Source of the DNA: CAWDPQ01 sp049642465
GTDB taxonomy: Bacteria > Acidobacteriota > Vicinamibacteria > Vicinamibacterales > 2-12-FULL-66-21
Length of the DNA: 64,000 nt
Reading direction: 5' to 3'
Assembly (NCBI GenBank): GCA_049642465.1
Contig: JBAROV010000091.1
Span: 33,489 to 97,488, forward strand
Shown here: piece after piece, positions 35,936 through 44,688 of the stretch
Layout: each line of letters starts with the position of its first letter
Numbering within the stretch: position 1 is the stretch's first letter
Notes under the pieces: generated by a model
Databases searched by the model: none
Told to the model about the DNA's origin: nothing
What the model saw: the letters and a program-made list of their open reading frames with translations, nothing else
Position numbers and translations under genes: made by a program

Positions 35936-36835
35936 ATGCCCGTGATCGAATGCATCCCAAATGTCAGCGAGGGGCGACGGCCCGCCGTGATCGAACGGTT
36001 CGTTCAGGACATCCAGCACACGGGCGTTCGGGTTCTCGACTATTCGTCCGACGCCTCGCACAACCGATCGGTCCTGACCCTGGCTGGTGATTCCACAAAA
36101 CTCAAAGCCGGGATCCTGGCACTGTTTGCGGCGGCACTCGATGCGATCGACCTGCGAGCGCACCGCGGCGAGCATCCTCGCCTGGGCGCCGTGGACGTTG
36201 TCCCCTTCGTACCGATTGAAGGGGTCGCGATGAGCGACTGCGTGGCTCTCGCGAGAGATGTTGCGGCAACCGTCGCCGAGAGGTTCCGAGTACCCGTGTA
36301 CCTGTATGAAGAAGCATCCGAGAATCCGCTGAGGAAGAACCTCGAAGACATCCGTCGCGGCGAATTCGAGGGACTGGCCATGAAAATGGCGCAGCCCGGC
36401 TGGGCCCCGGATTACGGGCCCTCATCGCCCCACCCATCGGCCGGCGCGTCCGTCATCGGCGCGCGAATGCCGCTCATCGCGTACAACATCAACCTGAACA
36501 CGGATCGTCTCGATGTCGCCAAAAAAATCGCCGCCGCGATCCGTCAGAGCAGCGGCGGCTTTCGCTACGTGAAGGCAATGGGGATAAGAGTGGAGGAACG
36601 CAATCTGGTACAGGTTTCGATGAATCTCACGAACTACGAGAAAACACCGATCTTCCGCGTCTTCGAAGCCGTCAAGCGCGAAGCGGCTCGATATGGCGTG
36701 ACCATTCTGGAGAGCGAAATCGTGGGACTGGTCCCGTCTGGCGCGCTCGTCTCGGCCGCCGAGCACTACTTGCAGCTCGAACGCTTCAGCACCGGACAGA
36801 TTCTGGAGGAGAAACTGCGACTGACCAGCGACTGA
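35936..36835 (+). CDS. ftcD: Glutamate formimidoyltransferase
   Basis: This 299-residue enzyme transfers the formimino group of N-formimino-glutamate to tetrahydrofolate in histidine breakdown. It consists of the two formiminotransferase subdomains only (CIPNVSEGRRP, AHRGEHPRLGAVDVVPFVP, GMAMK-like segment at LAMKMAQPGW, then YNINLNTDRLDVAKKIA and RNLVQVSMNLTNY); no cyclodeaminase domain is fused. The start lacks a Shine-Dalgarno but has GATAAA eight bases upstream. The last codons and the stop lie in the 11-base tandem array. No other histidine-degradation gene is adjacent. Confidence 0.93.
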   Translation: MPVIECIPNVSEGRRPAVIERFVQDIQHTGVRVLDYSSDASHNRSVLTLAGDSTKLKAGILALFAAALDAIDLRAHRGEHPRLGAVDVVPFVPIEGVAMSDCVALARDVAATVAERFRVPVYLYEEASENPLRKNLEDIRRGEFEGLAMKMAQPGWAPDYGPSSPHPSAGASVIGARMPLIAYNINLNTDRLDVAKKIAAAIRQSSGGFRYVKAMGIRVEERNLVQVSMNLTNYEKTPIFRVFEAVKREAARYGVTILESEIVGLVPSGALVSAAEHYLQLERFSTGQILEEKLRLTSD

Positions 36836-36887
36836 CTGGCGACTGACTGGCGACTGACTGGCGACTGACTGGCGACTGACGACTGAC
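36817..36887. repeat. 11-base tandem array overlapping the ftcD stop
   Basis: Units of GCGACTGACTG repeat with period 11 (36828-36871 contains four perfect copies), preceded by GCGACTGACCA inside the ftcD coding end and followed by shortened units. The ftcD TGA stop is part of a unit. Confidence 0.95.
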
Positions 36888-36900
36888 GAGCCGTCAGCCG

Positions 36901-36933
36901 GACCAGCGACCAGCGACCAGCGACTGACAAGCG
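36901..36933. repeat. GACCAGC heptamers; right arm of inverted repeat around ftcD
   Basis: Three GACCAGC units and one GACTGAC (36901-36928). Bases 36908-36933 form the perfect inverted match to 35866-35891. Confidence 0.95.
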
Positions 36934-36947
36934 TAAGCGCAAAGTAG

Positions 36948-36976
36948 TTACGTTGTCCGACGTTGGGAGTTATAAT
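36948..36976 (+). promoter_or_regulatory. Sigma-70-type promoter of the TPR/RDD/pgpA transcript
   Basis: A perfect -10 TATAAT (36971-36976) has TTACGT (36948-36953) 17 bases upstream. Predicted initiation is near 36983, about 27 bases before ATG 37010. Confidence 0.6.
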
Positions 36977-37009
36977 CCCACGGACTCTGCGAAGACATTT
37001 GGACTTCGG

Positions 37010-37846
37010 ATGACCGACCCGCTTCGATCCGGCCGACCACCTGCCTCCCCGGAGGGAGCGGATCGCGATCGTGACGCCAGAGTCGAAGAGCTTCTCCTCA
37101 CCGGCCTCGACCATTACTTTTCCGGACAGCACGACCTGGCCGTCAACGTCTGGACGCGTGTGCTCTTTCTGGATCGGGGACATGCTCGCGCCCGGGCGTA
37201 CATCGAGCGCGCCAGAAGCGCGATAGCCGAGCGACAGCGTGAGGGCGAGGAACTGCTGCACACCGGAGTGGCGGCGTTCCAACGAGGAGATCAGACGGCG
37301 GCGCGAGCGCTGCTGAAGTCGGCGCTCGATCGCGGCGCGGGCGGCGAAGAGGCCATGGCGCTGCTGCAGCGGATCGATCGGCTCGAGACTGCGCCGCTGA
37401 ACGTGGAAACGGCACGCCATGTCGCGCGTAGCGGGCGCGAGCTTCCGGTTTCGTCGGCAGACCATGCCGGCGGCTCGCGGCTCCTGTGGATCGTTGCCGG
37501 CGTCGTCGGTGGAGTCCTGCTCGCGGCACTCGGGCTCATGACGCTGGGCGATCAGGGAGCGCAGTGGTTCGGCCTCGTGCGCGACACCCGCGCGACGACG
37601 CCCGCGCGACCGGAGGAGCCGCTGCCGGTACCGACGGCTTCCGAGCTGTCGCTTTCCCGTGCCCGTGCGCTTCGCGCTCGTGGGCATCTGCGCGAGGCGC
37701 TCGGCGCTCTCGACGCGATCGGGTACGGCGATCGGTTGCAGGAGCAGGCGGACGAACTCCGCGCCGGCATCCAACAGGATCTCTTGACGGCGGCCAGGGC
37801 GTCGCGCCGATCGGGCAGTCCGGCCGGATCTTCGCCGCCACAGTGA
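37010..37846 (+). CDS. TPR-like membrane protein of unknown function
   Basis: This 278-residue protein has an N-terminal helical-repeat region (LLLTGLDHYFSGQHDLAVNV, GEELLHTGVAAFQRGDQTAA), a Pro/Gly stretch, one membrane helix (LLWIVAGVVGGVLLAALGLM) and a C-terminal half with another helical pair (ARALRARGHLREALGALDAI). ATG 37010 is chosen because the longer frame from 36953 starts upstream of the promoter. It is followed after ten bases by the RDD gene and is the first gene of a long packed run ending at ftsY. Confidence 0.7.
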   Translation: MTDPLRSGRPPASPEGADRDRDARVEELLLTGLDHYFSGQHDLAVNVWTRVLFLDRGHARARAYIERARSAIAERQREGEELLHTGVAAFQRGDQTAARALLKSALDRGAGGEEAMALLQRIDRLETAPLNVETARHVARSGRELPVSSADHAGGSRLLWIVAGVVGGVLLAALGLMTLGDQGAQWFGLVRDTRATTPARPEEPLPVPTASELSLSRARALRARGHLREALGALDAIGYGDRLQEQADELRAGIQQDLLTAARASRRSGSPAGSSPPQ

Positions 37847-37856
37847 AGCACCTGCG

Positions 37857-38696
37857 ATGAGATGTCCGAAGTGCCACTACATCAGCTTTGAGAGCGGCGA
37901 CCGCTGCCGGAACTGCGGCTACGATTTTTCTCTCACCGCCGAAACGGTCACCCCGGACTTGCCAATCGCATCGGCCACACCGGAAGGTCCACTGGCAGAT
38001 TTTGCCCTCGAGGTTGCGCGTCCCGTTCCGCCGCGGGCTCCGGACACGGCCTCCGATCTGCCGCTGTTTTCGCGGGCTCCCGCCGAGCGGCCGAACCTGC
38101 CAGCCGCAGCCCCTCCGCGGCCGCCGCTCGCTGTCCGGCGATCCGCTCCGGTGCGCGAACGGACTCACATTCCCGACACCGCCACTTTGGAGCTCGAGTT
38201 CGCAGGGTCGTCCACTCGACGCCGTGGCGGGTTGATCCTTTCGGAGGAAGCCGACGAGTCGACAGATTCAACCACGGCGAAGCTCCTGCCGCGGATAGCG
38301 GCCGGCTTGATCGATGCTGTGCTGCTCGCGTCGATTGATGTCGCGGTGGTCTACCTGACCTTGCGCGTGTGCGGGTTGACGGCAGCCGATTTGCGCGCCC
38401 TTCCACCGGTGCCACTCGGAGCGTTTCTCCTGCTCCTGGCCGGCGGGTATCTCATCAGCTTCACCGTCGCGAGCGGTCAGACAATCGGCAAAATGGCGCT
38501 CGGGATTCGGGTCGTGCCGATACCCGAACGCGACGCCGGCAACGCACGCGTGACGTTCGGCAGCGCCGTGCTGCGTGCGGCCGCGTGTCTCGTCTCCATC
38601 CTCACAGCCGGTTTGGGCTACATCCCCGCTTTCTTCAGCCAGGACCGCCGGGCGCTTCACGATCGTCTCGCCGATACCCGCGTCGTACGGGCGTGA
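37857..38696 (+). CDS. RDD-family membrane protein with N-terminal zinc ribbon
   Basis: This 279-residue protein starts with a zinc ribbon (MRCPKCHYISFESGDRCRNC), has a Pro-rich linker, and ends in an RDD domain with three membrane helices (LIDAVLLASIDVAVVYLTLR, VPLGAFLLLLAGGYLISFTV, LRAAACLVSILTAGLGYIPA) and the final QDRRALHDRLADTRVV signature. The function is unknown. The stop overlaps the GTG start of pgpA. Confidence 0.88.
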   Translation: MRCPKCHYISFESGDRCRNCGYDFSLTAETVTPDLPIASATPEGPLADFALEVARPVPPRAPDTASDLPLFSRAPAERPNLPAAAPPRPPLAVRRSAPVRERTHIPDTATLELEFAGSSTRRRGGLILSEEADESTDSTTAKLLPRIAAGLIDAVLLASIDVAVVYLTLRVCGLTAADLRALPPVPLGAFLLLLAGGYLISFTVASGQTIGKMALGIRVVPIPERDAGNARVTFGSAVLRAAACLVSILTAGLGYIPAFFSQDRRALHDRLADTRVVRA

Positions 38697-39157
38697 CGCG
38701 GTTCGCCGTGTTCGTCGCGACCGTCGGGTACTCCGGGTACTTTCCCTTCGCGCCTGGCACAGTTGGTTCGTTGGCTGGCCTCGCCGTGTATGCCCTTGTC
38801 TGGTGGTCGAAATCGCCGGTCGTCGAAGTCGTCGCCATCGTCGCGCTGTTTGCAGCGGGCGTTTGGGCCGGCACCGTAGCCGAACGGTATTTCGGCGGAA
38901 TTGATCCTGGCCCGATCGTCATCGACGAAGTCGTCGGAATGCTGATCACCCTCCTGTTCGTCCCGGTTGGCTGGTCGGGTGCGCTTCTGGGATTCCTGCT
39001 GTTTCGGATCTTTGATGTCATCAAACCGTACCCTGCGGGCCGACTCGAGCGCCTGCACGGAGGGCTTGGCGTCATGGCCGACGATGCGATGGCGGCTGTC
39101 TACGCGAACGTAACGTTGCGGATTGCGCTGTGGCTGCTTCCGGGTTGGATCGCGTGA
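38693..39157 (+). CDS. pgpA: Phosphatidylglycerophosphatase A
   Basis: This 154-residue membrane enzyme dephosphorylates phosphatidylglycerophosphate. The family motifs GYFPFAPGTVGSLAG, IVIDEVVGMLITLLFVP and LFRIFDVIKPYPAGRLE are present. GTG 38693 overlaps the RDD stop. It belongs with plsY and gpsA further along the same run, giving the run a phospholipid-synthesis theme. Confidence 0.94.
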   Translation: MTRFAVFVATVGYSGYFPFAPGTVGSLAGLAVYALVWWSKSPVVEVVAIVALFAAGVWAGTVAERYFGGIDPGPIVIDEVVGMLITLLFVPVGWSGALLGFLLFRIFDVIKPYPAGRLERLHGGLGVMADDAMAAVYANVTLRIALWLLPGWIA

Positions 39158-40443
39158 GCGGATCCCGACCGCTTCGGGTTGCGGAGGTCCTCGCCATCGG
39201 TAGCGAGTTGCTCGGGACGACGCGACTCGATACCAACTCGCTCTTCATTGCAGACAAGCTGTCGTCGCTCGGCATCGTGCTCCGCTCCAAGACCGTTGTT
39301 GGCGACGATCGCGACGCGATCGCGGAGCACTGCAGACACGCGCTGGCTCGCGCCGATCTCGTGGTCCTCACGGGTGGACTCGGGCCGACCGATGACGACC
39401 TGACGCGCAATGCCGTGGCCATGGTCACCGAACTGCCGCTCGAAGAAGACACGGCCATCGTCGAACAGATCAAGAGACGCTTCGAGCGTCGTGGGATGCG
39501 GATGCCGGACGTGAATCGACGGCAGGCTCTGGTCCTCCGCGGGGCCACCGTGCTCGACAACCCGCACGGCACGGCGCCTGGACAGCTGCTCGAACTTCAG
39601 GGCCGTGTGTTGGTGTTGCTTCCCGGCCCACCACGTGAGCTGCGCCCGATGCTCAGGAAGCTCTGTGAGGGACCGCTCAAAGAACGGGCGGGAGAGGAGC
39701 GCGTCTATCGAACCTCGCTATTCATCACAGGACGATCCGAGTCGCACGTTGAGGAAACCGTCCAGCCGATCTACTCCCGCTGGCGCGGCGAGAGGCCGCC
39801 AATCGAAACGACGATTCTGGCGGCCCCCGGTCAGGTCGAGTTGCACCTCCTCCTGTCCTCGTCGAATGAAGACCAGGCACTCGCCCGCCTTCGCGCAGCA
39901 AGCGGACAGCTGGTGGAAGCGCTCGGCCGGTATGTCTTCAGCAGGGACGGCCGTTCGATGGAGGAGGTAGTCGGGGCCCTCCTCGCGGAGCGCCGGCTCA
40001 CGATTGCTGCTGCGGAGTCCTGCACTGGTGGGCTGATGATGGCTCGACTCACCGACGTTCCCGGGAGTTCCGCGTATGTGCTGGGCGGCGTCGTGTGCTA
40101 CAGCAACGAGATGAAAAAAGACCTCCTGAGAGTGACAGACTTGCAGCTTCGCGATTATGGGGCGGTGAGCGAACCCGTCGCCGTTACGCTGGCGGAGAAC
40201 GCCAGGAGCATTGCGGGTGGCACGATCGGAGTCGGCATCACCGGTATCGCAGGGCCGGGCGGTGGGTCGCCGGAGAAACCCGTAGGAACGGTGGTCATTG
40301 CCGTTGTGGACGCCGGTGGCACCGCAAGAGTGCGGACGTTCCAGTTCATCGGCGATCGCGCGCAGGTCCGATTCCAGGCGAGCCAGGCCGCGCTCGAAAT
40401 GGTTCGGCGGCAGCTCGTGTACGACGAGCCCGCTTCGAGCTGA
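39154..40443 (+). CDS. cinA: CinA-family protein (nicotinamide-nucleotide amidase)
   Basis: This 429-residue protein has the N-terminal molybdopterin-binding-like domain (EVLAIGSELL, TGGLGPTDDDLTRNAVA, LPGPPRELRPML) and the C-terminal CinA amidase domain (AAAESCTGGLMMARLTDVPG, GITGIAGPGGGSPEKPVGTV), so it may act on pyridine nucleotides (NMN deamidation and pyrophosphatase activity in the family). GTG 39154 overlaps the pgpA stop; an upstream ATG at 39130 would overlap pgpA more deeply. Confidence 0.95.
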   Translation: MSGSRPLRVAEVLAIGSELLGTTRLDTNSLFIADKLSSLGIVLRSKTVVGDDRDAIAEHCRHALARADLVVLTGGLGPTDDDLTRNAVAMVTELPLEEDTAIVEQIKRRFERRGMRMPDVNRRQALVLRGATVLDNPHGTAPGQLLELQGRVLVLLPGPPRELRPMLRKLCEGPLKERAGEERVYRTSLFITGRSESHVEETVQPIYSRWRGERPPIETTILAAPGQVELHLLLSSSNEDQALARLRAASGQLVEALGRYVFSRDGRSMEEVVGALLAERRLTIAAAESCTGGLMMARLTDVPGSSAYVLGGVVCYSNEMKKDLLRVTDLQLRDYGAVSEPVAVTLAENARSIAGGTIGVGITGIAGPGGGSPEKPVGTVVIAVVDAGGTARVRTFQFIGDRAQVRFQASQAALEMVRRQLVYDEPASS

Positions 40444-40445
40444 CC

Positions 40446-41024
40446 GTGCGGCTGTTCCTTGGCGTTGAGCTGGATGCCGCACAGCGCGGGGCTTGCGCGA
40501 AGGCCGCGGGCGATCTCCAACGTCAACTGAGTGGCCTGCGTCGATTCAGCGTGCGCTGGATTCCCGAGGAGAATCTCCATGTCACGCTCTGGTTTCTCGG
40601 CGAAACCAAAGAGGAGCCAGCAGAACGCCTGATGGATGCGTTGCGGAGCGCCTGGCACGTTGAGCCGTTCGATCTCACCATCGCTGGCGCAGGAGCGTTT
40701 CCGCCTTCAGGCCCGCCGCGCACCGTCTGGTTTGGGGTGACCGAAGGGGGCGACTCGCTGGCCGAGACTTACCGGGATCTCGCGGCCCGGTTTGCTCCAC
40801 TTGGGTACGAGGCCGAACGTAGACCGTACCATCCGCACGTCACGATTGGCCGTGTGAAGGAGGCGGATCGCGTTGGATCTCGAAAAGCTCGCGACGTCCT
40901 TCGACAACTCGTGGTCCGTGCAGGTCCCCTGCGCGTGACGGCCGTCACGCTGTTCGAGAGCCGGCTGTCGCCCCAGGGCGCGCGTTACGAGCCCCTGCTG
41001 CGAGTACCATTGAAAGGATGCTGA
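40446..41024 (+). CDS. thpR: RNA 2',3'-cyclic phosphodiesterase (2'-5' RNA ligase family)
   Basis: This 192-residue 2H-phosphoesterase has both catalytic HxT motifs, HVTLWFLGE and HPHVTIGRV. It hydrolyses 2',3'-cyclic ends of RNA. It starts at GTG 40446, two bases after the cinA stop, and its end overlaps the plsY start. The cinA-thpR pair is a common neighbourhood. Confidence 0.92.
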   Translation: MRLFLGVELDAAQRGACAKAAGDLQRQLSGLRRFSVRWIPEENLHVTLWFLGETKEEPAERLMDALRSAWHVEPFDLTIAGAGAFPPSGPPRTVWFGVTEGGDSLAETYRDLAARFAPLGYEAERRPYHPHVTIGRVKEADRVGSRKARDVLRQLVVRAGPLRVTAVTLFESRLSPQGARYEPLLRVPLKGC

Positions 41025-41596
41025 CCGTTCTGCTCGGCTATCTCGCCGGGTCGGTCCCCTTTGCGTTTCTCCTTGCCCGACGTGCCGGAATAGACGTGCG
41101 TTTTGCCGGCAGCGGAAACGTGGGCGCGGCAAACGTGTTTCGCACGGCCGGCGCCGGCCGTGCCATCATCGTCATGATCCTGGACATCGGGAAAGGCGCG
41201 CTGGCGGTAGCGTTCGCGTTTCTGATGACCGCAAGTGTCCCGTTGACGGCTGCAACCGGTGCGGCGGCGGTTGTCGGACACGTGTATCCCGTATGGCTGC
41301 GGTTTCGTGGTGGCAAGGGGGTCGCTGTCGCTGCCGGGGTGTTTGCGGTCCTCGCTCCGCTCGCCACCCTCACGGCCGTCAGCGTGTTTCTCCTATTCGT
41401 TAGCGTGACGCGGTACGTGTCGCTTGGGTCGGTGGCCGCGACGATTGCTTTGCCTCCGGCCGCGTGGCTCACCGGCGCTCCGATAGCCGTTGTCGTCACC
41501 ACGGTCGGAGTCGCGGCGCTCATCGTGTTTCGACACCGTACGAACATCCGCCGGCTGCGTGCGGGTACCGAGCGCCGGATGGGAATGCCAGCGTGA
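41018..41596 (+). CDS. plsY: Glycerol-3-phosphate acyltransferase PlsY
   Basis: This 192-residue membrane enzyme transfers acyl groups from acyl-phosphate to glycerol-3-phosphate, the first step of phospholipid synthesis. Signatures are GYLAGSVPFAFLLAR, the glycerol-phosphate loop GSGNVGAANVFR, and RFRGGKGVAVAAG. GAAAGG precedes ATG 41018. Its stop overlaps the GTG start of gpsA, which makes its substrate. Confidence 0.96.
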   Translation: MLTVLLGYLAGSVPFAFLLARRAGIDVRFAGSGNVGAANVFRTAGAGRAIIVMILDIGKGALAVAFAFLMTASVPLTAATGAAAVVGHVYPVWLRFRGGKGVAVAAGVFAVLAPLATLTAVSVFLLFVSVTRYVSLGSVAATIALPPAAWLTGAPIAVVVTTVGVAALIVFRHRTNIRRLRAGTERRMGMPA

Positions 41597-42591
41597 AGAG
41601 TGCCATCGCCATTCTAGGGGCTGGCAGCTGGGGTACCGCCCTGGCCGTGCACTTGTCGAGATCCGGTCGTGACGTGAGGTTGTGGGCGCGGGATGCCGAT
41701 CTGGTCGCCGCCATGCAACGCGCACACTCGAACCCGCGTTACCTGCCGAACATTGCACTCGAATCGTCCGTTCGATTGACGGCCGACCTTGATGATGCCG
41801 TCAGTGGCGCGTCGTATGTTGTGCTCGCGGTGCCGTCGCACGGTCTTCGCGCGGTCGTCCGAACTGTGACTGGACAGTTGCCCGCTGGAGCCGTGCTCGT
41901 GAGCGCGGCGAAAGGCCTTGAAGAGGGCTCGTTGGCGAGAATGTCGCAGGCGATCGAGGCCGAAACCGGCGGCACACACCCCGTCGTAGTCCTTTCCGGA
42001 CCGAGCTTCGCCGAGGAGGTCGCGCGCGGGCTTCCGACCGCTGTTCTCGCTGCATCTGCCGACGCGAAGGCGGTGTCCGGCGTCCAGGAACATTTTCGCG
42101 GACCCGCGCTTCGCATCTACGCGAGCGACGACGTCACGGGCGTGGAGATTGGCGGCGCGCTCAAGAACGTGATTGCAATTGCCGCAGGTGTCGTGCAGGG
42201 AATCGGCCTCGGTCACAACTCGATGGCGGCACTCATCACGCGTGGCCTCGCGGAGATTTCACGGCTGGCAAACGCCGAGGGTGGACGACGCGAAACCCTC
42301 GCCGGTCTCGCCGGGCTCGGCGATCTCGTGTTGACGTGCACCGGCGACTTGAGCCGCAACCGGCGAGTGGGGATGCAACTCGGTCAGGGCCGGGCGCTCG
42401 ACGAGATCCTCTCGGACTTGCACATGGTGGCGGAGGGGGTTCGGACGACGGGCGTAGCGCTCGCGCTTGCCGCGCGGCACGGCATCGAATTGCCGATCGC
42501 CTGTCAGATGAAACAAGTGCTCGACGGCAAATCTTCTCCGCGGGCAGCAGTTGAGGCATTGATGGTCAGAAAGCAGAAGGCGGAGGACTGA
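41593..42591 (+). CDS. gpsA: Glycerol-3-phosphate dehydrogenase [NAD(P)+]
   Basis: This 332-residue cytoplasmic enzyme reduces dihydroxyacetone phosphate to glycerol-3-phosphate. The N-terminal cofactor motif ILGAGSWGTALAVHL, the segment LSGPSFAEEVARGLPTAV, the catalytic Lys region GGALKNVIAIAAGVVQGIGL and GLAGLGDLVLTCTG are present. GTG 41593 overlaps plsY. Confidence 0.97.
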   Translation: MKSAIAILGAGSWGTALAVHLSRSGRDVRLWARDADLVAAMQRAHSNPRYLPNIALESSVRLTADLDDAVSGASYVVLAVPSHGLRAVVRTVTGQLPAGAVLVSAAKGLEEGSLARMSQAIEAETGGTHPVVVLSGPSFAEEVARGLPTAVLAASADAKAVSGVQEHFRGPALRIYASDDVTGVEIGGALKNVIAIAAGVVQGIGLGHNSMAALITRGLAEISRLANAEGGRRETLAGLAGLGDLVLTCTGDLSRNRRVGMQLGQGRALDEILSDLHMVAEGVRTTGVALALAARHGIELPIACQMKQVLDGKSSPRAAVEALMVRKQKAED

Positions 42592-42596
42592 TGCTG

Positions 42597-42628
42597 TCGG
42601 GGCTCGGGGCTCGGGGCTGGGGGCTCGG
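42597..42628. repeat. Heptamer tandem array (GGGGCTC)
   Basis: Four units of GGGGCTC, one with a single change (42599-42626), begin six bases after the gpsA stop and precede ftsY. Confidence 0.93.
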
Positions 42629-42642
42629 AACGCGGGAGTCGA

Positions 42643-43566
42643 ATGGGGTTTTTTGACAAGATCAAGCAATCGCTGACGAGAACGAAGGAGCAGTTCGTCG
42701 AACGCTTCGAGGAGATCGTCAAATACGCGGACGAGCCGGAGCAGCGCAGTCGTCCCGTTGACGTCGATACGATTGAAGCGCTCGAGGAGGCACTGATCTC
42801 TGCCGACGTCGGCGTCGCGGCGACCGCTCGGATCGTCGAAGCGGTGCGCTCGAAGCGTGTGCGCGGCGAATCGCTTCGGGATCTCGTGAAAACGGAGATT
42901 CTCTCGATTCTGAGGGGCACAGCGCAGGCTCCGCCGGACGGCCATCATCCTCACGTCGTGATGATTGTTGGCGTCAACGGCACCGGCAAAACGACAACCG
43001 TCGGCAAGCTTGCCCGGCTGATCAAGGACTCGGGCAAGTCGCCGTTGATCTGCGCGGCGGATACGTTTCGGGCCGCTGCCGTCGAGCAACTGGAAATCTG
43101 GGCGAATCGCGCGGGGGTGGACATGATCCGCGCCCGCACGGGCGCGGATCCCGCTGCCGTCGTGTTCGACGCGATTGCAGCGGGCAAGGCGCGGCACCGC
43201 GATGTGATCCTGGTCGATACCGCCGGGCGGCTCCACACGCGCGTGAACCTCATGACCGAACTCGACAAGATCCGCCGGGTGGCGGCGCGGGAAGTCGAAG
43301 GAGCCCCGCACGAGGTGCTCCTCGTGCTCGATGCCACCGTGGGGCAGAACGGCCTGGCGCAAGCCCGCGAATTCATGTCGGTTGCCGGAGTCAACGGCAT
43401 CGTGCTCACGAAACTCGATGGCACGGCAAAGGGAGGGATTGCCGTTGCGATAGCGAACGATCTGAAGTTGCCCATCCGCTACGTCGGCGTGGGCGAGGCG
43501 ATCGATGATCTGATTCCGTTTTCTCCGGAAGACTACGTCTCGGCGCTGTTCGAAGAAAAATGGTAA
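42643..43566 (+). CDS. ftsY: Signal recognition particle receptor FtsY
   Basis: This 307-residue SRP receptor GTPase delivers ribosomes to the membrane. The NG domain has GVNGTGKTTTVGKLA, DTFRAAAVEQL, LVDTAGRLHT and LTKLDGTAKGG. The N-terminal acidic domain is almost absent, as in many short FtsY proteins. GGGAG precedes the ATG. Its partner Ffh is encoded 3.4 kb downstream. Confidence 0.97.
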   Translation: MGFFDKIKQSLTRTKEQFVERFEEIVKYADEPEQRSRPVDVDTIEALEEALISADVGVAATARIVEAVRSKRVRGESLRDLVKTEILSILRGTAQAPPDGHHPHVVMIVGVNGTGKTTTVGKLARLIKDSGKSPLICAADTFRAAAVEQLEIWANRAGVDMIRARTGADPAAVVFDAIAAGKARHRDVILVDTAGRLHTRVNLMTELDKIRRVAAREVEGAPHEVLLVLDATVGQNGLAQAREFMSVAGVNGIVLTKLDGTAKGGIAVAIANDLKLPIRYVGVGEAIDDLIPFSPEDYVSALFEEKW

Positions 43567-43587
43567 GACCAGAGACCAGAGACGACC
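43567..43587. repeat. Short heptamer array (GACCAGA)
   Basis: Two GACCAGA units and a related GACGACC fill the entire spacer between the ftsY stop and the ribD start. Confidence 0.8.
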
Positions 43588-44688
43588 TTGACCGACGCCG
43601 ACTACATGTCCACGGCCCTCATCCTCGCCGAACGCGGGCGCGGGCGGACAAGTCCGAATCCAATGGTTGGCGCTCTCGTGGTGGACGAGGAAGGAGTGAT
43701 CGTCGGACGCGGGTGGCACGAGTTCGCGGGTGGTCCTCATGCCGAAGTGCATGCGCTCCGCACCGCCGGTCCGCGCGCGCGCAATGCGACGCTCTACTGC
43801 ACGCTCGAACCGTGCTGTCACACTGGACGCACGGCTCCATGCGCGCCGCAGATCGTGGAGGCCGGAATCCGCCGTGTCGTTGTCGCGGTCGAAGATCCGA
43901 ATCCACTTGTCGCGGGCAAGGGTATCGACCATCTCCAGGCGAAAGGGGTCGATGTCGTGATTGGCGTGCGCCGCGAGCGTGCCGAGCAATTGAATCGCCC
44001 GTTTTTCACCAGGGTGGTCAGACGACGGCCGTTCGTCACGGTGAAGATTGCCCTCAGCCTTGATGCCCGAGTGGCGGCGGCTGCAGGCGCCCGGACCAGA
44101 CTCACGGGGGAAGCAGCGCAGCGGCTCGTACATCGCGAACGCGCCGAAGTGGACGCGATAGCAGTGGGGTCAGGAACGATTCTGGCGGACGATCCGCTGC
44201 TCACCGCGCGCGGGATCTACAGGTCCCGACCGTTGATCCGAGTGATTTTCGACGGGCGTCTGCGGACCCCGCCTACCGCGAAGGTACTATCGACGATCGA
44301 CGCGGGGCCGGTGATAATCGTGACTACTGCGACATCAGTGTCCGGGCATCAACGCGCGGCTGCCGCGTTGCGGGAAGCGGGAGCGCGCTTGCAGATCCAT
44401 GAAACGGCCTCCGGCGCGCATCCTCGCATGGCGTCTGCGCTGGAGCAGCTGGCAGCCGATGGTGTGACGTCAGTGATCATCGAGGGGGGGCCCGAGCTGC
44501 ACCGCGCCGCGTGGGATGAGCAGATCGTGGACCGCATCCAGATGTTCGTGGCGCCGAATCCTCTGGGCCCCGCCGCCGTGCCATGGGTGGCGGTCGAGGC
44601 CTTGCCAGTCGGACGGCTGGTGGATGTCCGCGCCGAGCCGATCGGCGACGATGTGTTGATCGAAGGTTATGTTCACCGGGCTGGTTGA
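43588..44688 (+). CDS. ribD: Bifunctional diaminohydroxyphosphoribosylaminopyrimidine deaminase / reductase
   Basis: This 366-residue enzyme carries out two steps of riboflavin synthesis. The deaminase domain has GRTSPNPMVGALVV, HAEVHAL and the zinc cysteines in CTLEPCCHTGRTAPC; the reductase domain has VTVKIALSLDARVA and VIIEGGPELHRAAW. TTG 43588 is chosen because the residues TDADYMSTALILAE belong to the family; ATG 43606 would lose part of them. No FMN riboswitch fits in the 21-base spacer. It overlaps ribE by 20 bases. Confidence 0.95.
   Translation: MTDADYMSTALILAERGRGRTSPNPMVGALVVDEEGVIVGRGWHEFAGGPHAEVHALRTAGPRARNATLYCTLEPCCHTGRTAPCAPQIVEAGIRRVVVAVEDPNPLVAGKGIDHLQAKGVDVVIGVRRERAEQLNRPFFTRVVRRRPFVTVKIALSLDARVAAAAGARTRLTGEAAQRLVHRERAEVDAIAVGSGTILADDPLLTARGIYRSRPLIRVIFDGRLRTPPTAKVLSTIDAGPVIIVTTATSVSGHQRAAAALREAGARLQIHETASGAHPRMASALEQLAADGVTSVIIEGGPELHRAAWDEQIVDRIQMFVAPNPLGPAAVPWVAVEALPVGRLVDVRAEPIGDDVLIEGYVHRAG

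Noticed and set aside
36817..36933. Possible CRISPR array
   Set aside because: Units are 7-11 bases, directly abutting, with no spacers and no cas genes nearby.
41005..41010. TACCAT seven bases before plsY as another leaderless promoter
   Set aside because: It lies inside thpR, and GAAAGG provides a normal ribosome-binding site, so the spacing is probably chance.
43567..43587. FMN riboswitch before ribD
   Set aside because: The spacer is only 21 bases and consists of short repeats; no conserved riboswitch sequence is present.
42259..44133. A 624-codon minus-strand frame opposite gpsA, ftsY and ribD
   Set aside because: It crosses three confidently identified genes and two spacers and has no recognisable content.
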